Assembly: GCA_021156365.1 (NCBI GenBank)
Contig: JAJNDK010000003.1
Coordinates: forward strand, 248,001 to 312,000
Direction of reading: 5' to 3'
DNA: 64,000 bases
Source of the DNA: Bacteroidota bacterium
GTDB taxonomy: Bacteria; Bacteroidota; Bacteroidia; B-17B0; Aurantibacillaceae
Position numbers and translations under genes: made by a program. Position 1 is the first letter of the stretch; each line of letters opens with the position of its first letter. The notes beneath the pieces are model-generated. The model was not told the origin of the DNA and searched no databases. It was given only the letters and a program-made list of their open reading frames with translations. This document shows positions 35,632-43,729 of this stretch, piece by piece.

Positions 35632-36609
35632 ATGATTACAAGAAATCAAAGAAGAGGTGCTCAATCGAGAGAAAGGGACTCTGAAGGCCGGTTTTCGACC
35701 AATCCACGCCGTCAGTACAATGAATCAGGAACGTATAATTCCGAATATGGAAACGAAGACTATGACGATTTTGACGACTATGATGAGGATGAGAACGACA
35801 GCCGGTATGAAGGCAGCAGGAATTTCAACAGCAGTTATGATGAAGACCTGGAAGATGAGTATGATACACGCGCAAGCGATTATGATTACGATGAGGATGA
35901 TGAAGACCGCGACGAGGATCGTTACGAAAATAACCGTGGAAACTACACTTCTTCGCGTAACAGCATGAACCGTTCAGGAAACAATCAAAACGAAGGAAAT
36001 TATTCAGGAAATCGCGGATCGTATGCGGGCACAAATCGTTCATACGGTACTGGCTATTCAGCACAGGGACGCTACCACGACTCGCAAAGCGATTATTACG
36101 GAAACGGCAGTCAGCGTGGCGATAGTAACCAATACGGATCGTATGGTTCATCACGCGGAACAGGTTACGGTTCATCGCGCAGTAATGAGTTTTCCCGTTC
36201 ATCGAATGGCAATAACTCTTATGGTACTTCGCGCAGTGGATCAGGATCTTCCCGTGGATACGGTTCATCGTATGGATCTTCACGCGGTACTGATTCTTCC
36301 CGTTCATCGAATGGCAACAATTCGTACGGATCATCCCGCAACAATTCTGATTATGGATATGATTATTCCGGCACCACAGGTCGCGGAAGAAATTCGAATT
36401 CCGGATCAGGCTCGTCACGCGGATACGGAAACAGCGGTTACGGCTCATCGAACAACTACGGAAATTCTTCTTATGGCAATTCCAATTCCTCTTCACGCGG
36501 AACAGGAAGCAACCGTAATTCGAATACAGGAAACAGCCGCAACAGCTCGTACGGAAATTCCGCTTCCCGCAACACACGCTCTACATCTTCCCGCAACAAA
36601 AACAGATAA
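35632..36609 (+). CDS. Low-complexity disordered Ser/Gly/Arg/Tyr/Asn-rich protein
   Basis: A 325-residue protein with no visible fold. Residues 1-30 are basic (MITRNQRRGAQSRERDSEGR), 35-105 are very acidic with Asp/Glu/Tyr runs (EDYDDFDDYDEDENDSRYEG), and 110-325 are made of Gly, Ser, Arg, Asn and Tyr with repeated YGSSRG, SSRGYG and SRSSNGNNSYG words. Two copies of a 35-residue unit start near bases 36192 and 36297. There is no signal peptide, cysteine or long hydrophobic stretch. The ATG at 35632 is chosen because the sequence upstream of it is AT-rich leader. Composition resembles RGG/prion-like condensate-forming proteins. The next gene encodes a DUF892 stress protein with a similarly low-complexity start, so a stress role is inferred. 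Confidence 0.8.
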   Translation: MITRNQRRGAQSRERDSEGRFSTNPRRQYNESGTYNSEYGNEDYDDFDDYDEDENDSRYEGSRNFNSSYDEDLEDEYDTRASDYDYDEDDEDRDEDRYENNRGNYTSSRNSMNRSGNNQNEGNYSGNRGSYAGTNRSYGTGYSAQGRYHDSQSDYYGNGSQRGDSNQYGSYGSSRGTGYGSSRSNEFSRSSNGNNSYGTSRSGSGSSRGYGSSYGSSRGTDSSRSSNGNNSYGSSRNNSDYGYDYSGTTGRGRNSNSGSGSSRGYGNSGYGSSNNYGNSSYGNSNSSSRGTGSNRNSNTGNSRNSSYGNSASRNTRSTSSRNKNR

Positions 36610-36634
36610 TTTTGTAAGGAAGAAACAACATCAC

Positions 36635-36660
36635 AAAAGCGGCCCAAAGCCGCTTTTGTT
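36635..36660 (+). terminator. Terminator after the disordered-protein gene
   Basis: A 9-base-pair stem (36635-36643 with 36649-36657) with a five-base loop and a T-rich tail (TTTTGTTT). The DUF892 gene starts 37 bases later, so either read-through or a separate promoter is needed. Confidence 0.75.
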
Positions 36661-36696
36661 TCGTGAGAACTAATCATATAAAAACAATTTTAAACA

Positions 36697-37443
36697 ATGG
36701 CAAAATCAACTACAACGTCTGCAAGCCAGAAAAAAGGCAGTACAGACACAAAATCGGGCAATGGTATTGCTAAAAACGATATGTCGAAAAATACAAAGGA
36801 AGATACGATGAAAAACAGCTCTTCAAAGTATGATACGGCAAAAAGCGGGTTTTCGAAAAACACCGGCTCTAATTCAGCTTCAGCTACCGGCTCGAAAAGC
36901 AGCTCGTCCAAAAGACACAAAACACTGGAACAACTATTCGAGGAAGAATTAAAGGATGTTTACAGTGCCGAAAAACAGCTGATAGAAGCCTTGCCAAAAA
37001 TGGCTGAAGCAGCTTACAGCGAAGAGCTCCAGGATGCATTCGAACATCATCTTCAGCAAACAAAACGCCATGCGGAACGGATCGAAAAGATCTTTGACCG
37101 TATGGGCATTAAGAAAGAAGAGAAAAAATGCTTTGCGATGGAAGGCCTGATCAAAGAAGGTAATAAGATCATTGATGAATTTGATGAAAGCTTCGTGCGC
37201 GATTCGGCACTGATCATCGGTTCACAAAAGATCGAGCATTACGAGATCGCTTCTTATGGTTCGCTTTGTGAGCTGGCAGATGTACTTGGCTATGGAAAAG
37301 TACGGGATCTGCTGCACCGCACGCTTGAAGAAGAAATGGATACGGACGAGCACCTCACCATGATCTCTCAGGCGGTGAATGATGAAGCGTATGAAATGAG
37401 CCGCGACGAAGAACACGCGGAAGTATACTCATCAGAGCGATAA
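36697..37443 (+). CDS. DUF892 (YciE/YciF-like) ferritin-like protein with disordered N-terminus
   Basis: A 248-residue protein. Residues 1-72 are low-complexity Lys/Ser/Thr/Asn sequence (MAKSTTTSASQKKGSTDTKS, TGSKSSSSKRHK). From about residue 73 the DUF892 four-helix domain is clear: TLEQLFEEELKDVYSAEKQL, MAEAAYSEELQDAFEHHLQQ, HAERIEKIFDRMG and LHRTLEEEMDTDEHLTMI, with Glu and His residues in the pattern of ferritin-like metal sites. Members such as YciF are induced by osmotic and other stress in enterobacteria. The N-terminal extension is not part of the usual family and echoes the neighbouring disordered protein. It ends in a bidirectional terminator. Confidence 0.9.
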   Translation: MAKSTTTSASQKKGSTDTKSGNGIAKNDMSKNTKEDTMKNSSSKYDTAKSGFSKNTGSNSASATGSKSSSSKRHKTLEQLFEEELKDVYSAEKQLIEALPKMAEAAYSEELQDAFEHHLQQTKRHAERIEKIFDRMGIKKEEKKCFAMEGLIKEGNKIIDEFDESFVRDSALIIGSQKIEHYEIASYGSLCELADVLGYGKVRDLLHRTLEEEMDTDEHLTMISQAVNDEAYEMSRDEEHAEVYSSER

Positions 37444-37470
37444 GCTCTGTGTTTAAGTTGACAATACATA

Positions 37471-37502
37471 AAAAAATCCCGCTGGTTGAGCGGGATTTTT
37501 TT
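37471..37502. terminator. Bidirectional terminator
   Basis: Stem TCCCGCT/AGCGGGA (37477-37483 with 37489-37495), extended by an A-run before and a T-run after, between the convergent DUF892 and sorting-domain genes. It can end transcripts from both sides. Confidence 0.9.
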
Positions 37503-37519
37503 ATGTGGGATAAACCGTA

Positions 37520-39820
37520 TTATTTTTTGATAACGATCCGTTGGTTTACTACTTTGCCTGCAGTAACACCAGAGATCATGTAAACACCGTTGTTGAGGTC
37601 ATTTACGGCTACACTGAAATTGTTCTTAGCATTCAGCTCAATGGTTTTTACCACCTGGCCTAATTCATTGTAAATCGTATAGCTTCCTTCGCTTCTTGTT
37701 TTGATCACAAATGCACCCGAGCTTGGGTTCGGGAATACAGAGATCGCCTCATTGGAAGCTGTTTGCTGGGAAAGCCCTACAACTGTTACTGCTACGCAGG
37801 CAGAAGTATCCGAGCAGCCGTTCTCTGTTACAAGAACAGCATAGTTACCGGATGCAACAGGGGAATAGCTTTGACCGGTTTCGCCGGAGATCACTGCATT
37901 TCCATTATCGCAATCCAGCCACAGGAAAGTCGCGGTTGCAGGAGTCGCATTGGCAGTGATAGTAGAACCTGCTACAGATGTCGCTACATCAACAGCAGGG
38001 CTTACGGTTAAATTCGTAGTCACTATACTGTCACATCCGTTTGCAGCTGTTAATACATCGCTGTACACACCTGTTGCAGTATATGTGCTGGTTCCCACTG
38101 TTACGCTAAGACCTGCGCACAATGTAAGTGTTTGTGATCCTGTGATAGCAGCCGGTTCTGTAATAACAAATGTTGTATTTGTCATACAGCCGCTTGCATC
38201 CGCCACGGTTACAGAATACGTTCCTGCTCCGAGATTCGTAGCGCTTCCACCACTACCGGATGGCATCCAGACATAACTATAAGGTCCCGTTCCGCCGGTA
38301 GGGGCAATAGATGCAGTTCCGTCGGTAGCTCCGTTACAGCTTGCATTCGTAGATGTAGCCACCGCCCCTGATAATGTACAGCCGAAGTTTGGTCTCAGTA
38401 CGGAGGCGCGGGCAAAGTTAACACCGAAATCTTCGGGGTTGGACCAACCCGGAGCTGCATTTGTAGGCCAGTCTACCCAGCCTCTGTCTGCAATATAAAT
38501 GTCAGCAGTTTGTCCAAGGCTGAGTGTACTGTCAAATTCGATAGCAGTGATAGCATAACGTCCCGGAGCGAGGTTATAGAAACCTCCGTGGATAGGAAGC
38601 GTATATATACGTGCACTGTCATCAGGATATAAGAGAGTGTCGGTTCCGGCAATAATTGCATTCGGAGCACCGGCACTCATATCCCAGATCGCAGCAGCCA
38701 TTCTTCTACCTGTGTATCCTTGGGTAAAGTACATGCTTACAGATGTAATATCATCGGCATTCACGATCAAAAAATCCTGCCCGAGGTATCCGCCATTGCC
38801 GGCACCGATGCCAAGGCCACCTGTAATAACGCCGTTATCACGCGCGTAGGTAGAGTCGGTAACTGTAATGTATCGGAAAGTGGTGTCGTTGCTGGTAGTC
38901 TGGTCCGCTTCTGTTGCACTCACATGGTAACGGACGGTATAGTCGTCCGCAACCGAAGGAGTGAAGGGAGCTACAGTAAATGTACTGGTAGCGCTGGCAG
39001 CGAGGCCCGCTACGGTACTTGAAGCACTGTATACATTCGTATTCACACTGTTGAATACATTTACATTGAGCTGCACATTGGTCAATGCCAGAATACCATT
39101 GTTATTGATACTTGCACTGAAGTTCAGAGGAGCCGTCTGAGTTACAGGGGTCTGTGTATATTCAGAAGGAAGTGCGGTACTTACGATTCTTGCGTCGTGA
39201 TTAACCAGAACCTCTACTTTGATGTCATCAATAACCAGAAGGAATTTATCCGTACTCGTAAGTCTGAACCCGATATAAACCGACTGCCCTGCATATGTAT
39301 TTAAACTTACACTGCGTGCGGTCCAGACAGCGACTTCAGCAGGATTGCTGTACAATACGGTAGAATTGGTGATCTGGTTGCCGATAACACCTGTGCCTCC
39401 GGTTGGGGTTGTAGGTGCAGTCATAATACGCACTTCATATCCATCAAGATACGTAGGATCGTAGTTTTTTGCATTCCAGCTTAACACTGCATTGGCCGGA
39501 AGAGGCCCGATTAATGGAGTCCACATCCAGTCATTAGCCCCTCCCGCAGGAGTATACCACGAGGTGGCGAATGCAACTGAATCAACCACAGAAGTCTGGA
39601 AATCTTCCCTGCGTTCCCATGCATCATTTACATAGTTTACGTTCGCTGCAGGAGTACGATTGTCGACATTACGTAACATAAAGCCTGAAGGAAAGGTGTA
39701 GGTTCCGGCTCCTCCTGCTGTTGGTCCGCCTATTCCGTCGAAATCTTCCTGGAACAGGACCTGGCTGTTTGCCCCGTAAAAAGAAGCGCCAAGTAAAAAA
39801 GAAAATAATAGTTTTTTCAT
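37520..39820 (-). CDS. Large secreted protein with SprB-type repeat and type IX sorting domain
   Basis: A 766-residue surface or secreted protein counted from the ATG at 39820, where the signal peptide begins (MKKLLFSFLLGASFYGANS). It starts with a choice-of-anchor/cleaved-adhesin-like jelly roll (VLFQEDFDGIGG, SWYTPAGGANDWMWTPLIGP), followed by Ig-like domains with VNVFNSVNTNVYSASSTVAG. Around residues 488-560 is one SprB-type repeat (TSTNASCNGATDGTASIAPT, GAGTYSVTVADASGCMTNTT). The C-terminus is a type A sorting domain (AISVFPNPSSGAFVIKT, GVYMISGVTAGKVVNQRIVI). SprB repeats occur in the gliding adhesin, so an adhesive role through the type IX system is likely. Confidence 0.88.
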   Translation of the reverse strand: MKKLLFSFLLGASFYGANSQVLFQEDFDGIGGPTAGGAGTYTFPSGFMLRNVDNRTPAANVNYVNDAWERREDFQTSVVDSVAFATSWYTPAGGANDWMWTPLIGPLPANAVLSWNAKNYDPTYLDGYEVRIMTAPTTPTGGTGVIGNQITNSTVLYSNPAEVAVWTARSVSLNTYAGQSVYIGFRLTSTDKFLLVIDDIKVEVLVNHDARIVSTALPSEYTQTPVTQTAPLNFSASINNNGILALTNVQLNVNVFNSVNTNVYSASSTVAGLAASATSTFTVAPFTPSVADDYTVRYHVSATEADQTTSNDTTFRYITVTDSTYARDNGVITGGLGIGAGNGGYLGQDFLIVNADDITSVSMYFTQGYTGRRMAAAIWDMSAGAPNAIIAGTDTLLYPDDSARIYTLPIHGGFYNLAPGRYAITAIEFDSTLSLGQTADIYIADRGWVDWPTNAAPGWSNPEDFGVNFARASVLRPNFGCTLSGAVATSTNASCNGATDGTASIAPTGGTGPYSYVWMPSGSGGSATNLGAGTYSVTVADASGCMTNTTFVITEPAAITGSQTLTLCAGLSVTVGTSTYTATGVYSDVLTAANGCDSIVTTNLTVSPAVDVATSVAGSTITANATPATATFLWLDCDNGNAVISGETGQSYSPVASGNYAVLVTENGCSDTSACVAVTVVGLSQQTASNEAISVFPNPSSGAFVIKTRSEGSYTIYNELGQVVKTIELNAKNNFSVAVNDLNNGVYMISGVTAGKVVNQRIVIKK

Positions 39821-39856
39821 GCTGTTTTTTTGGTGGTTTGTGTGTAAAATTCGGAT

Positions 39857-39864
39857 CAAATATA
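39857..39864 (-). promoter_or_regulatory. -7 box before the SprB-repeat protein
   Basis: On the minus strand TATATTTG (39864-39857) fits TAnnTTTG, 36 bases before the start codon. A matching -33 TTTG is not evident. Confidence 0.4.
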
Positions 39865-39869
39865 AAACA

Positions 39870-40406
39870 TTATTTGGACTTGAAATGATTTTTCAACTGA
39901 ATGTAATTATTTATCATTAGTCCGTTAATGTATGGTTCCAGTTGTACTTTCTTAGGCACCAGTGTAGCGGGTTGATTCAGGGCTGCCTGGTTCACAATAA
40001 TCGTGTCGGAACTGAACTGAAGCAATTGCCCGGAGGGGATATGCTCGAGAATAAGCACTTGTGCAAGACCCATAAACGGCTGGCCGGTGCTGGTTTGAGC
40101 GCCACATCTTTCCGTTATGATCAACTGGGTTTTAGAGATCCGATAGCTGGCTTTTTCAAGTGATTTGCCTGTTTTTAGCTTGAATTTTTTTATCGACTCA
40201 TTCGAATACTGAAGTACTTTCTCTTTCAACACTACGGTATCAAGAGGCAACATAGTAGAAAGCCTGCAGGAAGATTTTACACGGACCTCGACGGTGTTTT
40301 CTTTCGTATAAAGAACAGATGCCTTTTTAGTATGTGTTGTACAGCAAAAAAGTAAAATGGAAAAAATGCTTATACATGCAGCTTTCGCAGGAATAAAAGA
40401 TCTCAT
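39870..40406 (-). CDS. Hypothetical lipoprotein
   Basis: I do not recognise this 178-residue protein. The start (MRSFIPAKAACISIFSILLF followed by CCTTHTKK) is a lipoprotein-like signal with a double cysteine. The remainder has beta-strand character with TVEVRVKSSCRLSTMLPLDT, RISKTQLIITERCGAQTSTG and DTIIVNQAALNQPATLV, two further cysteines, and a basic tail. No membrane helix follows the signal. It lies 49 bases upstream of the sorting-domain gene on the same strand but the promoter between them suggests separate expression. Confidence 0.65.
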   Translation of the reverse strand: MRSFIPAKAACISIFSILLFCCTTHTKKASVLYTKENTVEVRVKSSCRLSTMLPLDTVVLKEKVLQYSNESIKKFKLKTGKSLEKASYRISKTQLIITERCGAQTSTGQPFMGLAQVLILEHIPSGQLLQFSSDTIIVNQAALNQPATLVPKKVQLEPYINGLMINNYIQLKNHFKSK

Positions 40407-40494
40407 CCTGCAATATTACAATTAATCCGCCTACAGATCCGGGTGGGTTGATAAAAAAATGAAGTGTTTACTGCATTCACGATGGCAAATTATG

Positions 40495-40502
40495 TAGGTT
40501 TG
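40495..40502 (+). promoter_or_regulatory. -7 box of the TPR histidine kinase gene
   Basis: TAGGTTTG fits TAnnTTTG and lies 18 bases before the ATG at 40521, which supports that start over the in-frame ATG at 40464. No clear -33 element. Confidence 0.45.
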
Positions 40503-40520
40503 TTATTCCAAAATCTTCGC

Positions 40521-42356
40521 ATGCCTGCAAAACAATACCTGGTTTTCTTTTTCATTCTCTGCAATTGCTTTTTGTTCTCACAAAGTAAGGAGACAGCAGA
40601 TAGCCTTTCGAAAATTATCATACAGGGGGCAGACACGTCGAAGATCGGGGCCTACAATGAGCTGGCTAAATTTCTCACAGGCACAGATGATAACAAAGCA
40701 CTGGAGCTGTCCTTTAAAGCACTTAAGCTATCAAAAGAAATAAAATATCAGAAACATATTGCACATTCCTACAACCGTGTCGGTACTATTTACGACCAGA
40801 TGGGCAAATCGGACAGCGCAGGTTTTTATTTCACACAGGCCATTGTGATCTTCGAAAAAATGAAAGATACCTCCGGTCTTGGTTCGGTGTACCAGAACAT
40901 AGGTGTGATGTATTATTACCTCGAAGAATATGATAAGTCGCTGGAAAACAATTTTAAGGCATTGGAGCTGAAGAAGAAAGCAAAGGAAGATTATTATGTA
41001 GCACAGATCCTCAACAATATTGGCGCGGTATACCGGATACAGGGGCGCAACAAGGAAGCGCATGAGATCTACAAAACCGCCCTTGAGCTGAAATTAAAGA
41101 ATCACGACAGGCCGGGAGAAGCAGCTGCATATCAGAATTATGCCATGTTGTATATGGTCGAGAACAAATACGATTCGGCTTTTGCGAATATAAACAAAGC
41201 GATCCGGATCTATGAAGAAGCAGGAAGTACCATTGATATTGCCAAAACACAATATTTGCTTGCAAACATTTATCACTCGATCGGGAATTTTGAGCAGGCA
41301 GAGAAATATCTGCTTACCTCGATAGAGATGGCTGAGAAAGTGAAATCGGAAGAACAGCTGTTTAAATGTTATGAGCTGATGCTGAATATAAAATCTGATA
41401 AAGTAAATGACAAAGAACTTCTTGCCATTTTTAAGAATTACAAAAAATACAAAGACGCGCACCTGAGATCCGAAAAACTGAAAGCCATCAATAAGCTCCA
41501 GATCAGTTACGAAACGGAAAAGAAAGACGGAGAGATCAAAAACCTGAACGAACAGAATACCAGTAATTCCAAGCTGAACAAGAGGCTTTACATTATTATT
41601 GCACTTATCTCCGTTTTCCTTGCAGCTATTCTTTTTTTTTACAGGCAGAAAAGGAAAGCCAATGTTTTGCTGACCCGGCAAAAGAAAGAGATCATTGAAA
41701 AAACCGAATTGTTGAACAGGCAATCGGCAGAAATTGCCCGTCACCGGAGCCAGATGAATCCGCACTTTGTGTTCAATGCATTGAGCGGCCTGCAGGCAAG
41801 TGTACTGAAGAAGAACGATGCGAGGGCTTTGAACCAACTGACACTTTTATCGAAGCTGATGCGAACCACGCTTAATAATAGCGACAGGGAATGGATACCG
41901 CTTGCCGACGAAATTACTTTCCTCGAACAATATGTAGCTTTCGAAAAATTGCAGGCCGATTTTGATTTCCGTTTTTCAGTAGAGCTTTCTCCGGATATAG
42001 ATAAAGAAGACATAGCCATTCCACCTATGCTCCTGCAGCCCCTGCTGGAAAATACGTTCAAACATGCGCAACTGGAAAAAGTGAAGGATCCTGAAATGAA
42101 GCTTGTTTTTAAGATCCGCAATGAACAGTTTTTGGAGATTGTGTATTGGGACAATGGAAAGGGGAAGATCGAAAAGGAAAACAGTGGAAATTTATCCAAA
42201 GCGTTGTCAATTGTACAGAAAAGGGTGGACGAGAGCAATTCCGGATCGGGCCTGTCTCCCTGGTCTGCTATAACTGTGCAGGACCTGAATGAGACTGATC
42301 CGGAGCAGAAAGGCTTAAAATACACGCTCCGCCTGCCGCTCCATCGTTTGTTTTAA
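40521..42356 (+). CDS. TPR-containing LytS/YehU-type sensor histidine kinase
   Basis: A 611-residue membrane kinase: signal peptide (MPAKQYLVFFFILCNCFLFS), six or so tetratricopeptide repeats (about residues 50-290, e.g. GVMYYYLEEYDKSLENNFKA), a coiled coil, one transmembrane helix (about 357-375, LYIIIALISVFLAAILFFY), and a His_kinase domain with the phospho-accepting histidine in SQMNPHFVFNALSG (near 415) and the N box in MLLQPLLENTFKHA. The ATP-binding G1 box is DNGKGK; the G2 region is weak. LytS-type kinases normally pair with a LytTR regulator, but none is adjacent. The start at 40521 fits the signal peptide and a -7 box. Confidence 0.9.
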   Translation: MPAKQYLVFFFILCNCFLFSQSKETADSLSKIIIQGADTSKIGAYNELAKFLTGTDDNKALELSFKALKLSKEIKYQKHIAHSYNRVGTIYDQMGKSDSAGFYFTQAIVIFEKMKDTSGLGSVYQNIGVMYYYLEEYDKSLENNFKALELKKKAKEDYYVAQILNNIGAVYRIQGRNKEAHEIYKTALELKLKNHDRPGEAAAYQNYAMLYMVENKYDSAFANINKAIRIYEEAGSTIDIAKTQYLLANIYHSIGNFEQAEKYLLTSIEMAEKVKSEEQLFKCYELMLNIKSDKVNDKELLAIFKNYKKYKDAHLRSEKLKAINKLQISYETEKKDGEIKNLNEQNTSNSKLNKRLYIIIALISVFLAAILFFYRQKRKANVLLTRQKKEIIEKTELLNRQSAEIARHRSQMNPHFVFNALSGLQASVLKKNDARALNQLTLLSKLMRTTLNNSDREWIPLADEITFLEQYVAFEKLQADFDFRFSVELSPDIDKEDIAIPPMLLQPLLENTFKHAQLEKVKDPEMKLVFKIRNEQFLEIVYWDNGKGKIEKENSGNLSKALSIVQKRVDESNSGSGLSPWSAITVQDLNETDPEQKGLKYTLRLPLHRLF

Positions 42357-42452
42357 CACTTCTTATACAAATCCGCCCTTTGGTTTTTGTTAAATAACGG
42401 AACTTTCCTGATCCACAACGGGTATAAGAAGCAGGAATAGTACCTCTTCACC

Positions 42453-43688
42453 ATGTCCCGGAAGAAAAAAAAGATCAGCAGCGAAGCACTTCAGAAAATT
42501 GAAAGAGCCCGGCAGCGGAATGAGTTCATCGCTCGTTTACATAAGTTCTGCGATCAGGTAGCAGGCCCGGATGTGTTTTCCCTGATACCCGAAAAGGAGC
42601 TTGAAATGATCTACCTGATGAGGTGCCAGCCAATACGGGTGAGAGAAGCAAAAGGCCAGGCGATAGATCCGGAAATGATGAAGGAGTTTAAAACGATGGC
42701 CCCGCTTATGTTCAAAAGCTGGCAGCTTCCCTTCGAGATCGGCAGCCTGAAAACGATAAGTGCTTACGACTTTTTCACGGTAGGCTTTACTCTTATAATA
42801 TACGCAAACCGGATAAAGGAAGGCGGTTATGACAATGCCTTTATAGTGAAGAACAAATTAGCGCACATTGCTACGCTGGAGCATAATCCTTCCTTCTCTC
42901 ATCTCTGGAATCAGCATGCTCAAATGGCCAACCTCTTTACGATGCTTTACAGCGATTTAGGTTACGGGTGTTATGTGTTTAAGACAGAAATGAGAATAGA
43001 GGTAAACGGGATCCTGGGTCTGAATATTTATTTAGAGGCATACTGCATAAAACCGGAGGATATGCCGGTAACGATAGAGAACAGACAGCGCCAGGTATTC
43101 CGTGTAGGCTGGCCGCTGGCACATCCCGCTCCTCATTTTGAGTATGTACGAATGCCTTCAGCAGCGCTCGATAAATTGCCTGGTTTATTTCTCGATGTAT
43201 ACATCCAGTCGCACGCTTTGAAGAGATTCTTCGAACGCATGAATGGCGTTCCGTCAGGGCTGTTGCACTATAGTCTCTTCCACTCGCTAAAGAATCCAAA
43301 AGTTTTCCGCAATAAAGATGGAACTCTTTTGTTTGAATTTAGTTTATGTGGGAAAAAATCCGGGTATCTGGTTGCTTCTGTAGTTGAGGGAATGATCATT
43401 ATCCGCACCTTCCTGTTCCTTACGAATGCGGGGACTCCGGAAGGTGATCGGTTGCGGGGTAATTTAGGCCTGAAAACAAAAGATGTCATTTATCTGCAGA
43501 TCGATAAGCTGAGCGCCTTCCTGGAGTCTGATATAGCAGAAAATCCCGAAGTAAAAGAGATCTTCCTGGCTGCGGGGTGCCGGACATTGTTTGAGATCGA
43601 TAAAGCTTTTTATTATCCTCAGTCCGAAAAAGAAAGACATCTTGCCGGTTTCATTGCCGCTTATCTTGGCCTCAAAGGTGCTGCCTGA
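42453..43688 (+). CDS. Hypothetical 411-residue protein
   Basis: I do not recognise this protein. It is soluble, with no signal peptide, and starts with a basic run (MSRKKKKISSEALQKIERAR). Residues 60-180 are helical with LMFKSWQLPFEIGSLKTISA and AHIATLEHNPSFSHLWNQHA. A beta-rich half follows, with YCIKPEDMPVTIENRQRQVF, DVYIQSHALKRFFERMNGVP and FSLCGKKSGYLVASVVEGMI. The SHALKRFFER segment recalls a nuclease or toxin-like helix but this is too weak to name a family. Between the kinase and pssA, on the same strand, with 96 and 41 bases of spacing. Confidence 0.75.
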   Translation: MSRKKKKISSEALQKIERARQRNEFIARLHKFCDQVAGPDVFSLIPEKELEMIYLMRCQPIRVREAKGQAIDPEMMKEFKTMAPLMFKSWQLPFEIGSLKTISAYDFFTVGFTLIIYANRIKEGGYDNAFIVKNKLAHIATLEHNPSFSHLWNQHAQMANLFTMLYSDLGYGCYVFKTEMRIEVNGILGLNIYLEAYCIKPEDMPVTIENRQRQVFRVGWPLAHPAPHFEYVRMPSAALDKLPGLFLDVYIQSHALKRFFERMNGVPSGLLHYSLFHSLKNPKVFRNKDGTLLFEFSLCGKKSGYLVASVVEGMIIIRTFLFLTNAGTPEGDRLRGNLGLKTKDVIYLQIDKLSAFLESDIAENPEVKEIFLAAGCRTLFEIDKAFYYPQSEKERHLAGFIAAYLGLKGAA

Positions 43689-43716
43689 TCTTCCAAACGG
43701 GTTTCGTATTTTTTCC

Positions 43717-43724
43717 TACTTTTG
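43717..43724 (+). promoter_or_regulatory. -7 box directly before the pssA GTG start
   Basis: TACTTTTG fits TAnnTTTG and ends five bases before the GTG at 43730. The transcript would start at or beside the start codon. No clear -33 TTTG. Confidence 0.45.
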
Positions 43725-43729
43725 TCCCC

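Noticed and set aside
35825-36577. 250-residue antisense frame opposite the disordered protein
   Set aside because: It arises from the simple-sequence codons of the plus strand; Cys/Arg/Asn-rich with no start context. The plus-strand frame has a better start and composition shifts that fit disordered proteins.
41094-41837. 247-residue antisense frame inside the TPR kinase
   Set aside because: Shadow of a gene with clear kinase motifs; no motif or promoter on the minus strand.
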